Origin: Megalobrama amblycephala
Taxonomy: Eukaryota; Chordata; Actinopteri; Cypriniformes; Xenocyprididae
Reading direction: 5' to 3'
NCBI RefSeq assembly: GCF_018812025.1
Contig: NC_063051.1
Location: forward strand, 792,001 to 856,000
DNA: 64,000 nucleotides
Part shown: positions 11,400 to 25,044 of the stretch, in pieces
Position numbering within the stretch: the first letter of the stretch is position 1
How the letters are laid out: each line of letters opens with the position of its first letter
The notes under the pieces: generated by a model
What the model saw: only the letters and a program-made list of their open reading frames with translations
Database searches by the model: none
Told to the model about the DNA's origin: nothing
Made by a program: the position numbers and the translations under genes

Positions 11400-12390
11400 T
11401 TAGAAGCGAGACCCGCTGGCGCCCGTCCAGCGATGGGTAACCATGGAAATGAATATTAGCTCCATCTGAGGAGAAGCAAATCGTTCCTGGAAGTACGTGT
11501 GCACCCACAAATGATGGAGGTGGATCAGTTTGGTGTCATTAGGGGTGCTTTCTAAGGCAGCATCACGCAGTTGCTGAGGATTTGTCAGCTGCACATCTAT
11601 GATGTGAATCTCCCGTTCCAGCACATCCCAAATGTGCTCTACTGGATTGAGATTTGGTGACTGTGGAGGACATTTGAGTATAGTGAACTCACTGTCATGT
11701 TCAAGAAACCAGTTTGAGCTTTGTGACATGGAGCGTTATCATGCTGGAAGAAGATGGTACACTGTGGTCATAAAAGGATGGACAGGGTCAGCAACAATAC
11801 TCAGGTGGGCTCAATTGGTACTAAGAGGACCAAAGTGTGCCAAGAAAATACCCATTACACCATTACACCACCAGCAGCCTGAACCTCTGATACAAGGCAT
11901 GATGGATCCCTGCTTTCATGTTGTTTACACCAAACTCTGACCCTACAATCTGAATGTTGCAGCAGAAATGGAGACTCATCAGACCAGGCAACGTTTATCC
12001 AATCTTCTTCTTCAGTTTTGGTGACCCGTGTGAATTGTAGCCTCAGTTTGCTGTTCTTATCTGACAGGAGTGTCGCCGTTGTGTCTTCTGCTGCTGGAGC
12101 TCATCTGCTTCAAGGTTGGACGTGTTGTGTGTTCAGAGATGCTCTTCTGCAGACCTTGGCTGTAATGAGTGCTTTTTTGAGTTATTGTTGCCTTTCTATC
12201 AGCTGAACCAGTCTGGCCATTCTCCTCTGACCTCTGGCATCAACGAGGCATTTTCACTCACTGGATATTTTGTCTTTTCCTGACCATTCTCTGTGAACCC
12301 TAGAAACCCAAACCCAACCTCCCAGAACACACTAGCAACTACATAACAATATCCTGGAAACCATCCAGAACACCCAAGCAACGTTTTGCA
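11400..12390 (-). pseudogene. Tc1-like transposase relic
   Basis: On the minus strand, 11729-11400 encodes the C-terminal catalytic part of a Tc1/mariner transposase: a CPPQSPNLNPVEHIWDVLER stretch carries the conserved PQSP-LNP-EH-WD signature with the catalytic Glu. Upstream pieces in other frames include the region around the first Asp ('tggtctgatgagtctcc', W-S-D-E-S) near 11960-11980 and an N-terminal piece reaching about 12390. Frameshifts and stops break the frame, and the 'HDNAP' region near 11740 is damaged. Terminal inverted repeats were not found. A dead cut-and-paste transposon. Confidence 0.75.
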
Positions 12391-13172
12391 CAAGCAGGTA
12401 AATTTTCTTCAGTAATTGCTAGTTTATTGCTGTTGTCAAGAAACATCCTGAAGGCACACAGCGGATAAAGCTGTCATCAGGTTTTATTAAATTGGCCCAA
12501 TTCTGTCCTGAATCCCAATAGCTCGCATCTCACTAACCACAACATCCTCTCAAAAACCCTTCAGACATCCTAATGCTGCTTGCAAGCACATGGGAAACTT
12601 GTTTTGGACCCAGCAAGCCGATATGATTTGACGACAACAATCTAATACATTTTCAGACTGACATTTCTGGACTGGTTTGGCAGATTTATATCAGAGGGAG
12701 AAAGAGGCCAAGAAAGAAACGTGGGTGTTTGCAATCATAAAGTATCTGTGCTGAAGACGTTACAGAAACCTACACTAATTAGACTCGGGTACTGCAAGAC
12801 ATTCAGAGCTTTAAATGACATCTGCGTGTTACACAACTGTGCCAAACACTTTTTGTTCTGCTGTTCTAATGATGAGAGTGAATCATATCATATATAACCT
12901 TGAAATGGAAAAGGTTCAATTCATTCGCTCTGTTTAAACTGGAGACTCTTGATTAGTCACTCTATGGAGAGCAATGAGAAATAGAGCTGGAAACACATAT
13001 ACACTGTGTTATCTACGCAAGCAGGTCATGCATACACACGAGAGACATTTTTGAGAACATTAAAGTTAATGCATAATATGCCTACAGACATCTACAGGCT
13101 GCATTTAAGGGTAAATCCAGCTAAAACCAGTTTCTAGCTGTAAAGATAAATATATAATATAAATTACACACA
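12391..13172. other. no recognisable feature
   Basis: Unique-looking non-coding sequence leading into the GATA array. Confidence 0.4.
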
Positions 13173-15560
<2,388 letters not shown>

Positions 15561-16060
15561 TCTTACCAACAAAGCTGAGAACATGTTCACATTGCCTTTA
15601 CTCAAGAGCTGACTGATTTTACTACAGTATTCACCGTAAGTATCAGTGTCATAGCAGGACTTCCTGTGTAGTGCGTGAAGGGAACCACTACAGCGCAGTG
15701 ATGTCATATATTATTTAGCCTTTTGGGCTCCTTGTTTATTCACAGTCCTCGTCAACCACCTCATTATTTCACTCTCTACCCATCTTATTTCCGCTCCTAT
15801 TCAGTTTTAAATGAGTCTCCTACACTCTTGAGCAAACGCACACACGTCTTGGCCTTGGTGGTGAGCAAAGCAGTTGGCTGCTCCATTGCGACAGCGGTAA
15901 CTATGGCGATAACACCGAGGAGAACTGCAAAACATCTCTCCTACATGCTCGCACCTACATCCACTGCATTTCTTTAAAACATGACAAATTAAGTCCACTC
16001 AGTGAATCTCACGAAAACATGTCCAGTGCATATTTCACCCAAAAACTAGAGGAAAGAAAA
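15561..16060. other. no recognisable feature
   Basis: Unique-looking sequence. Short frames at 15723-15998 show no domain. Confidence 0.35.
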
Positions 16061-16068
16061 GAAGAAAT

Positions 16069-16436
16069 GGTCCCACTTTATATTAAGTGGCCTTAACTAC
16101 TATGTACTTACATCACAAAATAAGTACAATGTACTTATTGGGTTCATATTGAATTGCAAAACACTTTTGCTGCTATTGAGGTGGGATACGGGTAAGGTTA
16201 GGGAAAGCTTTGGTGGTATGGGTTGGTTTAAGGGTAGGGTTAAGGTGTAAGGGATGGGTCAACAGTGTAATTATACATGCAATTACAGAAATTAATTACA
16301 GATGTAATTACATGCAGGTGTTTTTAAAATATAAGTACAATGTAAACATGTATGAACACAATAAGTGCATTGTATCAAATGATTAATTTAAATGTAAGTA
16401 CATAGTAGTTAAGGCCACTTAATATAAAGTGGGTCC
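16069..16436. mobile_element. hAT-type MITE, 368 bp
   Basis: Long terminal inverted repeats: GGTCCCACTTTATATTAAGT at 16069 and its near-complement at 16436, matching over about 42 bp with one mismatch (ggtccc/ggaccc). It is flanked by a perfect 8-bp duplication GAAGAAAT at 16061-16068 and 16437-16444. The interior has 'gggtagggttaaggtgtaag'. No coding frame. Eight-base target duplication points to hAT. Confidence 0.88.
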
Positions 16437-16444
16437 GAAGAAAT

Positions 16445-17739
16445 TATGTTTTACATAGCCTATTTTTGGGGCGATTATGATTTTTGGGCTTTGTGACTTT
16501 TTTTATGACAATTAAGCATTTTCTATTGTAATGTATTCGGACATTTTATGTAACAACAACATTCTCATTGACTCACTTTTTTATTGTATTAGTGTAAAAA
16601 TGCTGCTAATATAAATGTAAAAACACCAAAGACAGTACAATACAATCATGATGCATAAATATTTTTACAATTTAAATAATGCATCACATGGATAAATGTA
16701 TGTAAATGCAAATAAATAAATAAATTAACGTGAGCAATTAAAGACATTTGTTTAAGTCATCAGTCCAGAATTAAAAGGAAAAAAGCAGAACGCCTTAAAC
16801 GTTTTAAGGTTGACATAATTACCTCAGAATTAGTATTCATTACCATCACCTTTACTGTAGGGCTCATTTTTAATTAAAATAGACTTTTCCTCTTTCAAAC
16901 CCATTAACCATTTGACATATGGAGTGTGTGTTAGTGTATGCTGTCCTCAGTTTAAATCACATTTACACTCATTACAGCAGCTAAAGTCACACATAAAAAT
17001 GTCAGAATGTTACTGTAATGCATATAAGATATCAAACAAATACTGCAGGATCATTTCTCTTCACAAACGTCACTTTTCTTCATCATTTTTCTTCAACAAG
17101 TGAATCAAGTGAAAACAAGATCCACTAATCACAAACAAACACAGATCTTTCATTTGGCTTCATTAGATCAACTGTTTTAGCATTGCAAAGTCTTTCTGAA
17201 GTGTTTTATATCTAATGCAGTGGCAAAAAGTGTTTTTTAGTGCCAGTTAAACACTGGGGCTCCTGTGACGCATTAAGAGAATCGCTCTGCTGAAACAGAG
17301 GGCCGCTTATGGGCTCTTACAGCCTTAACTAAACATTATTAAAGACCTTCTGCAGCGAGAGAGTGAGGGAGCGACAAAAGAGGAAGAGAGATAGGTGGAC
17401 GGGACAGTCATTAACCCCTCGGTGAAGAGAATCGGAGCGGGTGAGGACAAAATAGATACACAGGGAGACATTTGAACCCCTTAAAGAAAGAAGCATCAAA
17501 TCAGTCTTTCTGAACTCTGACACTACGATTCTATCACATCCACAATACCAAATCATTTCTCTCCCTCTCTCTGTGTCATCTATCTTCCCTTGAACTATAT
17601 TTTTAGACTGTTTCCTCAATAAAATTGAGGGTGCAATGAGGATAACAGGACACTGGATCACTGTAGGATTATTGTGTTCAGTACAACCCATTCAAATGTG
17701 TCACAGTCAGTTTTGAAACATGCAAGAATGCAAGAATCA
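16445..17739. other. no recognisable gene
   Basis: AT-rich, unique-looking sequence. The 120-codon minus-strand frame at 17329-17691 has no recognisable domain and a low-complexity Leu/Ser-rich end; treated as chance. Confidence 0.35.
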
Positions 17740-18014
17740 GCATTTGATGCGATTGCAAAATTTTTTTTTTTTTGAAAGAAATGAATATTTTTATTCAGCA
17801 ACAATGCATTAAATTCATAAAGACATTTATAATGTCACAAAAAATAAAATCTATTTAAAAAAACATGTCTTTTCCTGATGCATCATGTTTCCACAAAAAT
17901 ATGAAGCAGCACAACTGTTTTCAACATTGATAATAACCAGAAATGTTTCTTGAGCAGCAAATCAGAATATTAGAATGATTTCTGAAGCATAATGTGACAC
18001 TGAAGACTGGAGTA
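17740..18014 (+). repeat. abundant cyprinid interspersed repeat, 5' half
   Basis: Runs from 'tgaatatttttattcagcaa' through 'gacatttataatgtcacaaa' to 'gacactgaagactggagta'. The next expected words ('atgatgct...aattcagctttgatca') occur only at 18616, so the copy is split by the insertion 18015-18615. Confidence 0.65.
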
Positions 18015-18025
18015 CACTGTAAAAC

Positions 18026-18057
<32 letters not shown>

Positions 18058-18615
18058 ACTTTTTAACCACAAATGCTCGTCTTGCACTGCTCTGCGATGT
18101 GCCACGCATTACATAATCATGTTGGAAAGGTCATGCATGACGTAAGTGGAAGTACGATTCAGTGTTTACAAAGCAAACGTGCAAAGACTAAGTCACACGC
18201 CCTTTACAAAAAAGGTAAAACAACAATGTTGGACGATTTTGAAGTTGGAGGAGAAAATGAGATATTTTCGCCCTTCCGCAGTACTTTTGCCTATGTCACG
18301 CGAGACCTTTCCAACGCGATTACGTAATGCGTGCCGCATCGCAGAGCAGTGCAAGACGTGCATTTGTAGTTAAAAAGTTTTTTTTTTTTATAAAATGACT
18401 GATCATTTCTCTAGATAAGACTCTTATTCCTCGTCTGGGATCATGTAGAACTCTTTGAAGCTGCACTGAAACTGACATTTGGACCTTCAACCCATTGAAC
18501 CCCAGTGAAGTTCACTATATGGAGAAAAATCCTGGAATGTTTTCCTCAAAAACCTTCATTTCTTATTAATAAAGTTACATAAGACGTTGATACAAAGCAA
18601 TGATGACAGAACAGG
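18015..18615. mobile_element. inserted element with a long hairpin
   Basis: Separates the two halves of the surrounding repeat. It holds an (AT)n stretch (18030-18055), a long inverted repeat (18058-18383) and the phrase 'gagaaaaatcctggaatgtt', which I recall from an abundant zebrafish element. Exact ends and target duplication are not certain. Confidence 0.5.
18058..18383. repeat. long inverted repeat (~77-bp arms)
   Basis: The left arm 18058-18135 reads ACTTTTTAACCACAAATGCT onward. The right arm 18306-18383 is its inverse complement with a few mismatches, both arms containing CTTGCACTGCTCTGCGATG or its complement. The loop is about 170 bp. RNA or single-stranded DNA would fold into a strong hairpin. 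Confidence 0.8.
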
Positions 18616-18795
18616 ATGATGCTAAAAATTCAGCTTTGATCATAGGAATAAATTACATTTTAAAACATATTCAAATAGACAATGGCTATTTAAAATTGTA
18701 AAAATATATCAGTTTTTACTGTATTTTTAATCAAAATAAATGCAGCCTTGGTGAGCATCTTCTTTCAAAAACATTAAAAAAAACGTTTGCACATA
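18616..18795 (+). repeat. abundant cyprinid interspersed repeat, 3' half
   Basis: 'atgctaaaaattcagctttg' to 'atgcagccttggtgagcatc', the family's usual 3' end. Continues the copy begun at 17740. Confidence 0.65.
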
Positions 18796-19375
18796 TAACA
18801 ATTGCAATCCAAACAAACAGCTCCACTAGTTACGAAAGCCTCTCATCAACCCAAAGCATCCAAATCGTAACGTCGCCTGTTGCATTAAAATGCGGCCTAG
18901 ATTGGTTTTGGAACAGAGCTACAGACCTTCATAAGACACAAGACTGCCGCGTCTACATCACTACATGACAACTGCATTAATCATCAGAGTTCACACTGTA
19001 AAACAGTGACTGATCATCCCTGTGTCACTGTACAATCCTCACAGCCACAGCGCCAGGAATCGTGCTGACAAATAGCACAATAACCTCTTATCTCTGAAAG
19101 ACTCATCCACAGTCCTTCTCTGTCTATCTCTGATATCCTCCAATGTATCACTCTGTTGATAAGCACTGACTGCTGCTTCACAGGGGAAGGTCAAGTGATG
19201 AAAAGAGAAACAATCACTAAAATAAAACTAGATTTTTTAATATTTTATAAGGAAAGTCATTCTCACTGGAATGATGCTATGGTGTTGCTACAGTTGCAGT
19301 GTGTTCTAACATCGCTATATGGTTTCTAGAGAAATTTTAAATGTATTTTCAAGCATAACAAATGTACATTACATG
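18796..19375. other. no recognisable feature
   Basis: Unique-looking sequence with no supported gene. Confidence 0.35.
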
Positions 19376-19640
19376 CACTAATCCAATCTAACTGAGTGAA
19401 AATCAAAGTGCAATTATTAGTTTATGTCCAGAGCTGTAGGAGGGGAGCAACACACCTCTGTTGCGTTCCCTCAGTGAAGAGCCGCTATTGTTACCATGAC
19501 AGTGATGAAGATTTATGCAATGCCGACTGGATAGATGAGATTACAGAGCACTAAAAGTCACACATCAGTGAACACAACCTCATAGCGACAGGTCAGAACA
19601 CTCTCCTGGAGTCCTTCATGTCACCGGAAGACGCAAATGA
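19376..19640. repeat. diverged duplicate, copy 1
   Basis: Shares 'gatagatgagatt', 'agcactaaaagtcac', 'gggagca' and 'actgagtgaaa' in the same order with 21300-21500. Both copies are followed by an A-rich 'aaataaaatg' tract. Divergence is substantial, so the duplication is old. Confidence 0.55.
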
Positions 19641-19807
19641 AATAAAATGGAGCAAAACAAAATAATAAATAAAATTGTTTTTTTTATAGACGCTAATAGG
19701 CCAATACAGTGTTCCAGCTGTACTGAAATGCACAAAGCATGGTCTGTCTTTATTTCTCAAAACAAACAAATAAATATATAAATTATATTATATATTGTAT
19801 AAATATT

Positions 19808-19996
19808 AGTGCTGTCAAATCGATTATTCGCATCTAATTTAAAAGTTTGTAAATATATGTGTGTGTATCTATGTATGTATATATATTAGTCCTGTCAAAC
19901 GATTAATCATGATTAATCACATCCAAAATAAAATATAAATACACATGCATGTATATATTTAGGAAATATTTACACACACACATATACACACACACA

Positions 19997-20079
<83 letters not shown>

Positions 20080-20105
20080 TGTATATGTATCGATTTGACA
20101 GCACC
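19808..20105. mobile_element. hAT-like MITE carrying an (AT)n tract
   Basis: Left end 'tagtgctgtcaaatcgatta' (19808) and right end 'atcgatttgacagcacca' are inverse. A second left end, 'tcctgtcaaacgattaatca' (about 19890), lies inside, so one copy seems nested or duplicated in another. The centre is an (AT) run of about 72 bases (20001-20072). Confidence 0.6.
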
Positions 20106-20109
20106 AATC

Positions 20110-20333
20110 TACGGAGCTTGACATGCAGGAAAAAAACATGGACATGACATGACATGACACGGACATGACATGCAGGAAAAAAAAAAATAGACTAAATCGT
20201 GCGCACGATTTACTAATTCATTCCCTCAATTTACTAAAACATGCACACGATTTAGTACATTGAGAGAACGAATTAGTAAATCATGCGCACAATTTAATTG
20301 TTTTACTTGCATGTCATGTACGGGGCTCCGTAC
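20110..20333. mobile_element. small hairpin MITE
   Basis: 'tacggagcttgacatgcagg' on the left and 'cctgcatgtc'-like wording ending 'ggggctccgta' on the right are imperfect inverse ends. Inside, 'aaatcgtgcgcacgattta' is itself a palindrome and recurs in degenerate form at about 20249 and 20279. A 'gacatgacat' short repeat sits near the left end. Confidence 0.6.
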
Positions 20334-20398
20334 TAATAAATATTATAAAATTACATATAGCATTAAATATACACACACTAACTATCAAACGTTTTGAA

Positions 20399-20640
20399 TA
20401 ATTAAGATTTTTAAAATGTTTTTAAAAGAAGTCTCTTCTGCTCACCAAGGCTGCATTTATTTGATAAAAAAATACAATAAAAACAGTAATATTGTGAAAT
20501 ATTTTTACAATGTAAAATAACCATTTTCTATGTGAATATATTGCAAAATGTAATTTATTCCTGTGATCAAAGCTGAATTTTCAGCATCATTACTCCAGTC
20601 TTCAGTGTCACAAGATCCTTCAGAAATCATTCTAATTTGC
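20399..20640 (-). repeat. abundant cyprinid interspersed repeat, minus orientation
   Basis: 'tctgctcaccaaggctgcat' at 20440 is the complement of the family's 3' end, followed by 'ttcctgtgatcaaagctgaa' and 'agtcttcagtgtcacaagat'. Confidence 0.65.
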
Positions 20641-21299
20641 AGATAAGAGACTTCTTTCATAAACATTCCATATGTATTCCTTTAATCAGCATGCACACCC
20701 TGCTAAGTAAACTCTTTGTCCATCAAGCCTGGAACAAACTCTCCAGCAAATAATTAACAGAGCGGCATCTCATGAATATGCTCGAGCGGATGACGCAGAA
20801 TGCATCTGGAGGACGGATGCCTTTCATCTTAGTGTAGTGGGACAGCGAGATGCTCGCCTAAATCTCCTGATAATCCGCCTCAGCTTGTAATGAAAGGGAT
20901 AAATCAGGACCCTGGACAGCGCTAGGCAGAGCTGACTGATAGTGCTGCTGCCTGGCTGGATTCAGCACCACGGACAGCGGCACATCCAGAGACCTGGATC
21001 TGATTCTGGCTTTGGGTTTATAGGGCATTTTATGGACCTAAAAGGTACAAATCTGAGGAAACAAAAGCAGGTACACTGAATGTAGACTAAACAATAATCC
21101 AGTGCTACAGAGGACAAAAACAGTGTAGGGAAATGGCATTAAACACAGTTCCCTGATCTGATTTGTGCCACATAACTGTGTGTGATATATGTGTTGTGTG
21201 AAGAACTGCCTCCTGATGAGATCAAAGAGTCTAAACACACACCAACAGCTGCTGACGCCTGTTAAACACACTGATCAGATTGTCACGTCTCATTAAAAG
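20641..21299. other. unique-looking non-coding stretch
   Basis: Balanced composition around 20680-21000 with no repeat signature or coding frame. It could hold conserved regulatory DNA, which sequence alone cannot show. Confidence 0.3.
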
Positions 21300-21500
21300 G
21301 TGCATAACTGAGTGAAATCCAAATGTAATTGAATGACATTTCATAGTCTAAGGAAGGGAGCAGAAAATATCTGATTGTCATGGGCAAAGAAACACAACGC
21401 TATTGATACAGTGATGGAGACTTATGAAATGTCGACCTGATAGATGAGATTGTACAGCACTAAAAGTCACGGCACTCTTCTGCTTGAGCCCTTCATAGTG
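21300..21500. repeat. diverged duplicate, copy 2
   Basis: Old duplicate of 19376-19640 about 1.9 kb downstream, same orientation ('gatagatgagattgtacagc', 'actaaaagtcac'). Confidence 0.55.
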
Positions 21501-21990
21501 ATATGAAATTTCAATTGCATAAAATATTAAAATAAATAAAATGAAAATGAAAATAAAATAAAAATGAAAAATAATAAAATAAAATAAAAAATACTGAACT
21601 CTCCTACTCAAATTCTTTAAAGTGATGAGGATAAAATAACAATGATATATTAAAAAAATAAAACAAAATTATTAACAATAATACTTTCATAGCAATATTA
21701 AAATAAAAATAAAATAAAATGAAAATAAATAATAAAAATTAAAATAAAAAGTAATAAAATAAAATTAAAAAAAAGAACTCACTACTTGACTTCTTTAAAG
21801 TGACGAGGATAAAATAATAATATAATAAAACAATATTATTAATAAAAATAATAATTTTTATAATAATATTAAAATAAAAATTCAAAAAAAAAAAAAAAAG
21901 TCACTCTCCTACAAGCGACAAGGATAAAATAATAATAATATATTTATAAAATTATATCAATACAAATATATAATATTAATATAAAGATAA
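21470..21990. repeat. A-rich tandem repeat, 3-4 units
   Basis: Units of about 125-185 bp each begin with a 'cactct/actcac...cttctttaaagtga(t/c)gaggataaaataa' segment (about 21475 degenerate, 21597, 21777, 21901) followed by a long AAAAT-rich tail. Confidence 0.6.
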
Positions 21991-22384
21991 TAAATAAATG
22001 TTCAATAAAAATCAATTAAAAAAAAAAGGACCCACAGCACTGAATGCTACCTTACAGAATCCGGTTGAGACAGTGAGACAGGCTAAAATATTACGACGGC
22101 ATCTACGTCTCTACCAGAGGAGATGCTGGTGTATGACGGTAGAGAGGTTCCCCTGCACACTTGCAAACAAACAGAGGCACACAGAACGGGTCGCTACATG
22201 TACAAACACAACTAAAACAGCCTATTACTATTCCACTCACAGCAGCCATGCAGTAAGACAGGAGTGGACCTGTCGTGGGCAGCAACAGCAGAACCCGCGG
22301 CTCGAACCCTCCCTCCATCCGCGCTGACCATTCCCGTGGCAGCGTGAGTGGGTGTGTGTGAACGCGAGAGATTCCTCCACTCAC

Positions 22385-22439
22385 CCTGGCTGTTGGCGGC
22401 CCCCTCTGCCTCCTCGCATTCGATCAGGTTGTTGACCAT
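22385..22439 (-). CDS. candidate first coding exon of an unidentified host gene
   Basis: On the minus strand an ATG at 22439-22437, in a favourable context (GGCAGGATGG), opens 18 codons (MVNNLIECEEAEGAANSQ) plus one base. It ends exactly at a consensus splice donor, AGG|GTGAGT (GTGAGT at 22384-22379). The exon is acidic and GC-richer than its surroundings. The sequence just upstream on that strand (22440-22860) is C/T- and G/A-rich with two long CT/GA microsatellites, as seen in some vertebrate 5' leaders. I do not recognise the protein. The following exon would lie at lower coordinates and was not found. A chance start beside a chance donor remains possible. Confidence 0.4.
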
Positions 22440-22680
22440 CCTGCCTCTCCAAATGCCCCTCTCTCCCCCAAAACTCTCCTCCGTTCAGGGGAGAAAAGCA
22501 GAAGAACGTCCAAGCGAGGAGATGCACGAGAAAAAGATGGACTGATTTGCCCACCTGCTTTCCCCTGCCGAGAGCTGAGAGGAAATTACCGGCCAACGGA
22601 TCGAGAGATGCGCGTTTTTTCTCCTCTGATTCTCTTCTTCTCGCGCTCTCCTCTCCTCTCCTCTCTTGGCTGTAGCGTGA

Positions 22681-22720
<40 letters not shown>

Positions 22721-22870
22721 GGAGGAGAATACGACAGCTCAGAGCGGCTGGAGTTTACTGGATGATGGAACACGCTCTCTCTCTCTCTCTCTCTCTTCCT
22801 CTCACTCGCTCGCTCGTGCACATGGGAATCTGTGCACACATGCTCTCCTGTATATGCTCAGTGTAGTGGC
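22440..22870 (-). other. possible 5' leader/promoter-proximal region with CT microsatellites
   Basis: GC- and CpG-richer than its surroundings (for example 'tctcgcgctctcctctcc'). It contains (CT)n at about 22684-22716 and about 22774-22796. If the exon at 22385-22439 is real, its 5' untranslated region lies here. A 152-codon frame on the same strand is an Arg/Glu product of the GA repeat and is not credible. Confidence 0.35.
22684..22716. repeat. (CT)n microsatellite
   Basis: About 16 CT dinucleotides. Confidence 0.9.
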
Positions 22871-23026
22871 CGACACAATATTAACACAAAATTCAGTTAA
22901 AAAAAAAAAATTTAATTCTGTCAAATGATTAATCGTGATTAATCGCATCCAAAATAACTTTTTGTTTAAATAATATATGTGTGTGTACTGTGTATATTTA
23001 TGTATATATACACACACACATGCATA

Positions 23027-23105
23027 CAGCTCTGGAAAATATTAAGAGACCACTCCAAGTTCAGAAATCAATGTTAAGTGGTCTCTTAATTTTTTCCAGA
23101 GCTGT
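23027..23105. repeat. mini fold-back element
   Basis: 'agctctggaaaatattaaga' and 'tcttaattttttccagagct' are inverse arms flanked by TA. It resembles the terminal wording of a common fish Tc1-type element reduced to little more than its ends. Confidence 0.7.
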
Positions 23106-23120
23106 ATATATACATACATA

Positions 23121-23124
<4 letters not shown>

Positions 23125-23216
<92 letters not shown>
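23125..23216. repeat. (AT)n tract
   Basis: About 90 bases of alternating TA. Confidence 0.95.
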
Positions 23217-23218
<2 letters not shown>

Positions 23219-23229
23219 AAAAATTTACA

Positions 23230-23640
23230 TGCACATATATAAATATAAATATTTTATAAGGCTTTATTACGGCTCTGTGGAATACTTGATTCTGATTGGT
23301 CAATCGCGCCATCCAGCGGTACGTTATTCCCGATAACAACCGCTGAAAACAGATAACACAGGCTCATCCGGGTTACTAAAGTCATCAGCACTATACACTT
23401 ACTAGGAACGTTTTTTCTTCGTCTAAATTTTGCGTTTGGTAAGCTAATAAAATATTAAAACTCAATCAAATCAATATTTTGTGTACATTTATATAATTAT
23501 GTCATCTAGTATCACAGACTCGCTCTCTCGTTTCTTACAAAAGCAGCCTCTGCCATTGTGCGACTATTGTTTTGTACACTGTTGGATTATAAGATAAGGG
23601 GTGCTGATCACCCTGTCAGGGTTTATCAACCGGATGGATG
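23230..23640 (+). mobile_element. interspersed DNA-element fragment
   Basis: 'ttacggctctgtggaatact', 'tgattctgattggtcaatcg' and 'gataacaaccgctgaaaaca' are wording of an abundant cyprinid element. No coding frame. Confidence 0.45.
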
Positions 23641-23642
23641 TA

Positions 23643-23745
23643 CAGTGTCCTCCACAAATATTGGCACCCTTAGTAAATATGAGCAAAGGCGGCTGTGAAA
23701 ATAAATCTGCATTGTTTATCTTTTTGATCTTTCATTCAAAAAAAA
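23643..23745 (+). repeat. Tc1-like left terminal inverted repeat
   Basis: 'aatattggcacccttagtaa' through 'ttgatctttcattcaaaaaa', inverse to 25045-25147 with few differences (cctccaca/cctccaca; agtgtcc/agtgccc). Confidence 0.85.
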
Positions 23746-25044
23746 AAAAAAAAAAATCACAAAATTCTAACCTTTCATTGAAGGAAAACAATTGAAAATG
23801 GGTGGAAAATCTCATTATGAAATAAATGTTTTTCTCTAGTTCATGTTGGCCACAATTATTGGCACCCAATTATTGCAATGTCCTTTTGCCAAGATAACAG
23901 CTCTGAGTCTTCTTATATAATGCCGGATGAGTTTGGAGAACACCTGAGGAGAGATCAGAGACCATTCCTTCATACAGAATCTCTCCAGATCCTTCAGATT
24001 CCAGCTCCATGCTGGTGCTTCTTCTCTTCAGTTCACTCCACTCATTTTCTTTAGGGTTCAGGTCATGGGACTGAGATGGTCATGGCAGAAGCTTCATTTC
24101 GTGCTCAGTGACACATTTTTGTGTTGGTTTTGATGTTTGTTTTGGATCATTGTCCTGATGGACGATCCAACCACTGCTCATTATTGGATTTCTAGCAGAA
24201 GTGGTCAGGTTTTGATTTTTTATCTGTTGGTATTTGATAGAATCCATGATGCCATGTATCTAAACAAGATGTCCAGGACCTCCAGCAGAAAAATAGGCCC
24301 ACAGCATTAAAGATCCAGCAGTATATTTAACCGTGGGCATGGGGTACTTTTTATCCATGTGTGCACCAAACCCATCTGGTGGGTTTGCTGCCAAAAAGCT
24401 CTTTTTTTAGTTTCATCTTACCACAGAAGCCGGTCCCATTTGTAGGTGCTGTTTGGTAATTTTTTTAGGCTTTCTGAGATTCAAGACTCAACTAATTTCT
24501 GCAATTCTCCAGCTGTGATCCTTGGAGAGTCTTTGGCCACTCAAACGGTCCTCCTCACCGCACATTAGGACGATTTAGACACACATCCTCTTCCAGGAAG
24601 ATTTGTAACATCTTTAGTTGATTGAAACTTCTTAATTATTTCCCTGATGGTGGAAATGGGGATTTTCAATGCGTTAGCTTTTTTCTTATACCCATTTTCT
24701 ATTTTGTGAAGCTCAAAAATCTTTTGCTGCACATCAGAACTATATTATTTGTTTTTTCTCATTGTGATGAATGATTACGGGAATTTGGCCTTTGTGTTTC
24801 CTCATGTTTATATTCCTGTGGAACAGGAAGTCATGGCTGCACAATTTCATGCTCCTAGTCACCCTGGTATGCTAAAAAATGCAAATATGAATGGGAATAT
24901 ACTTCAGAGATATTTTACTCAGAAGAATTTCTAGGGGTGCCAATAATTGTGGTCAACATGTATTGGAGAAAAACATTTATTTCATAATGAGCTTTTTCCT
25001 CCATTTTCAATTCTTTTCCTTCAATGAAAGGTTAGACTTTTGTG

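Noticed and set aside
18073..18327. Plus-strand frame of 84 codons with an aspartate/glutamate stretch
   Set aside because: Lies wholly within the loop and arms of the inserted hairpin element.
19903..20166. Tyr-Ile repeated open frames at this and other AT tracts (22981-23339, 30819-31076, 51245-51500, 53342-53663)
   Set aside because: Artefacts of alternating AT dinucleotides.
22381..22839. 152-codon Arg/Glu-rich minus-strand frame
   Set aside because: Produced by GA microsatellites in the possible 5' leader.
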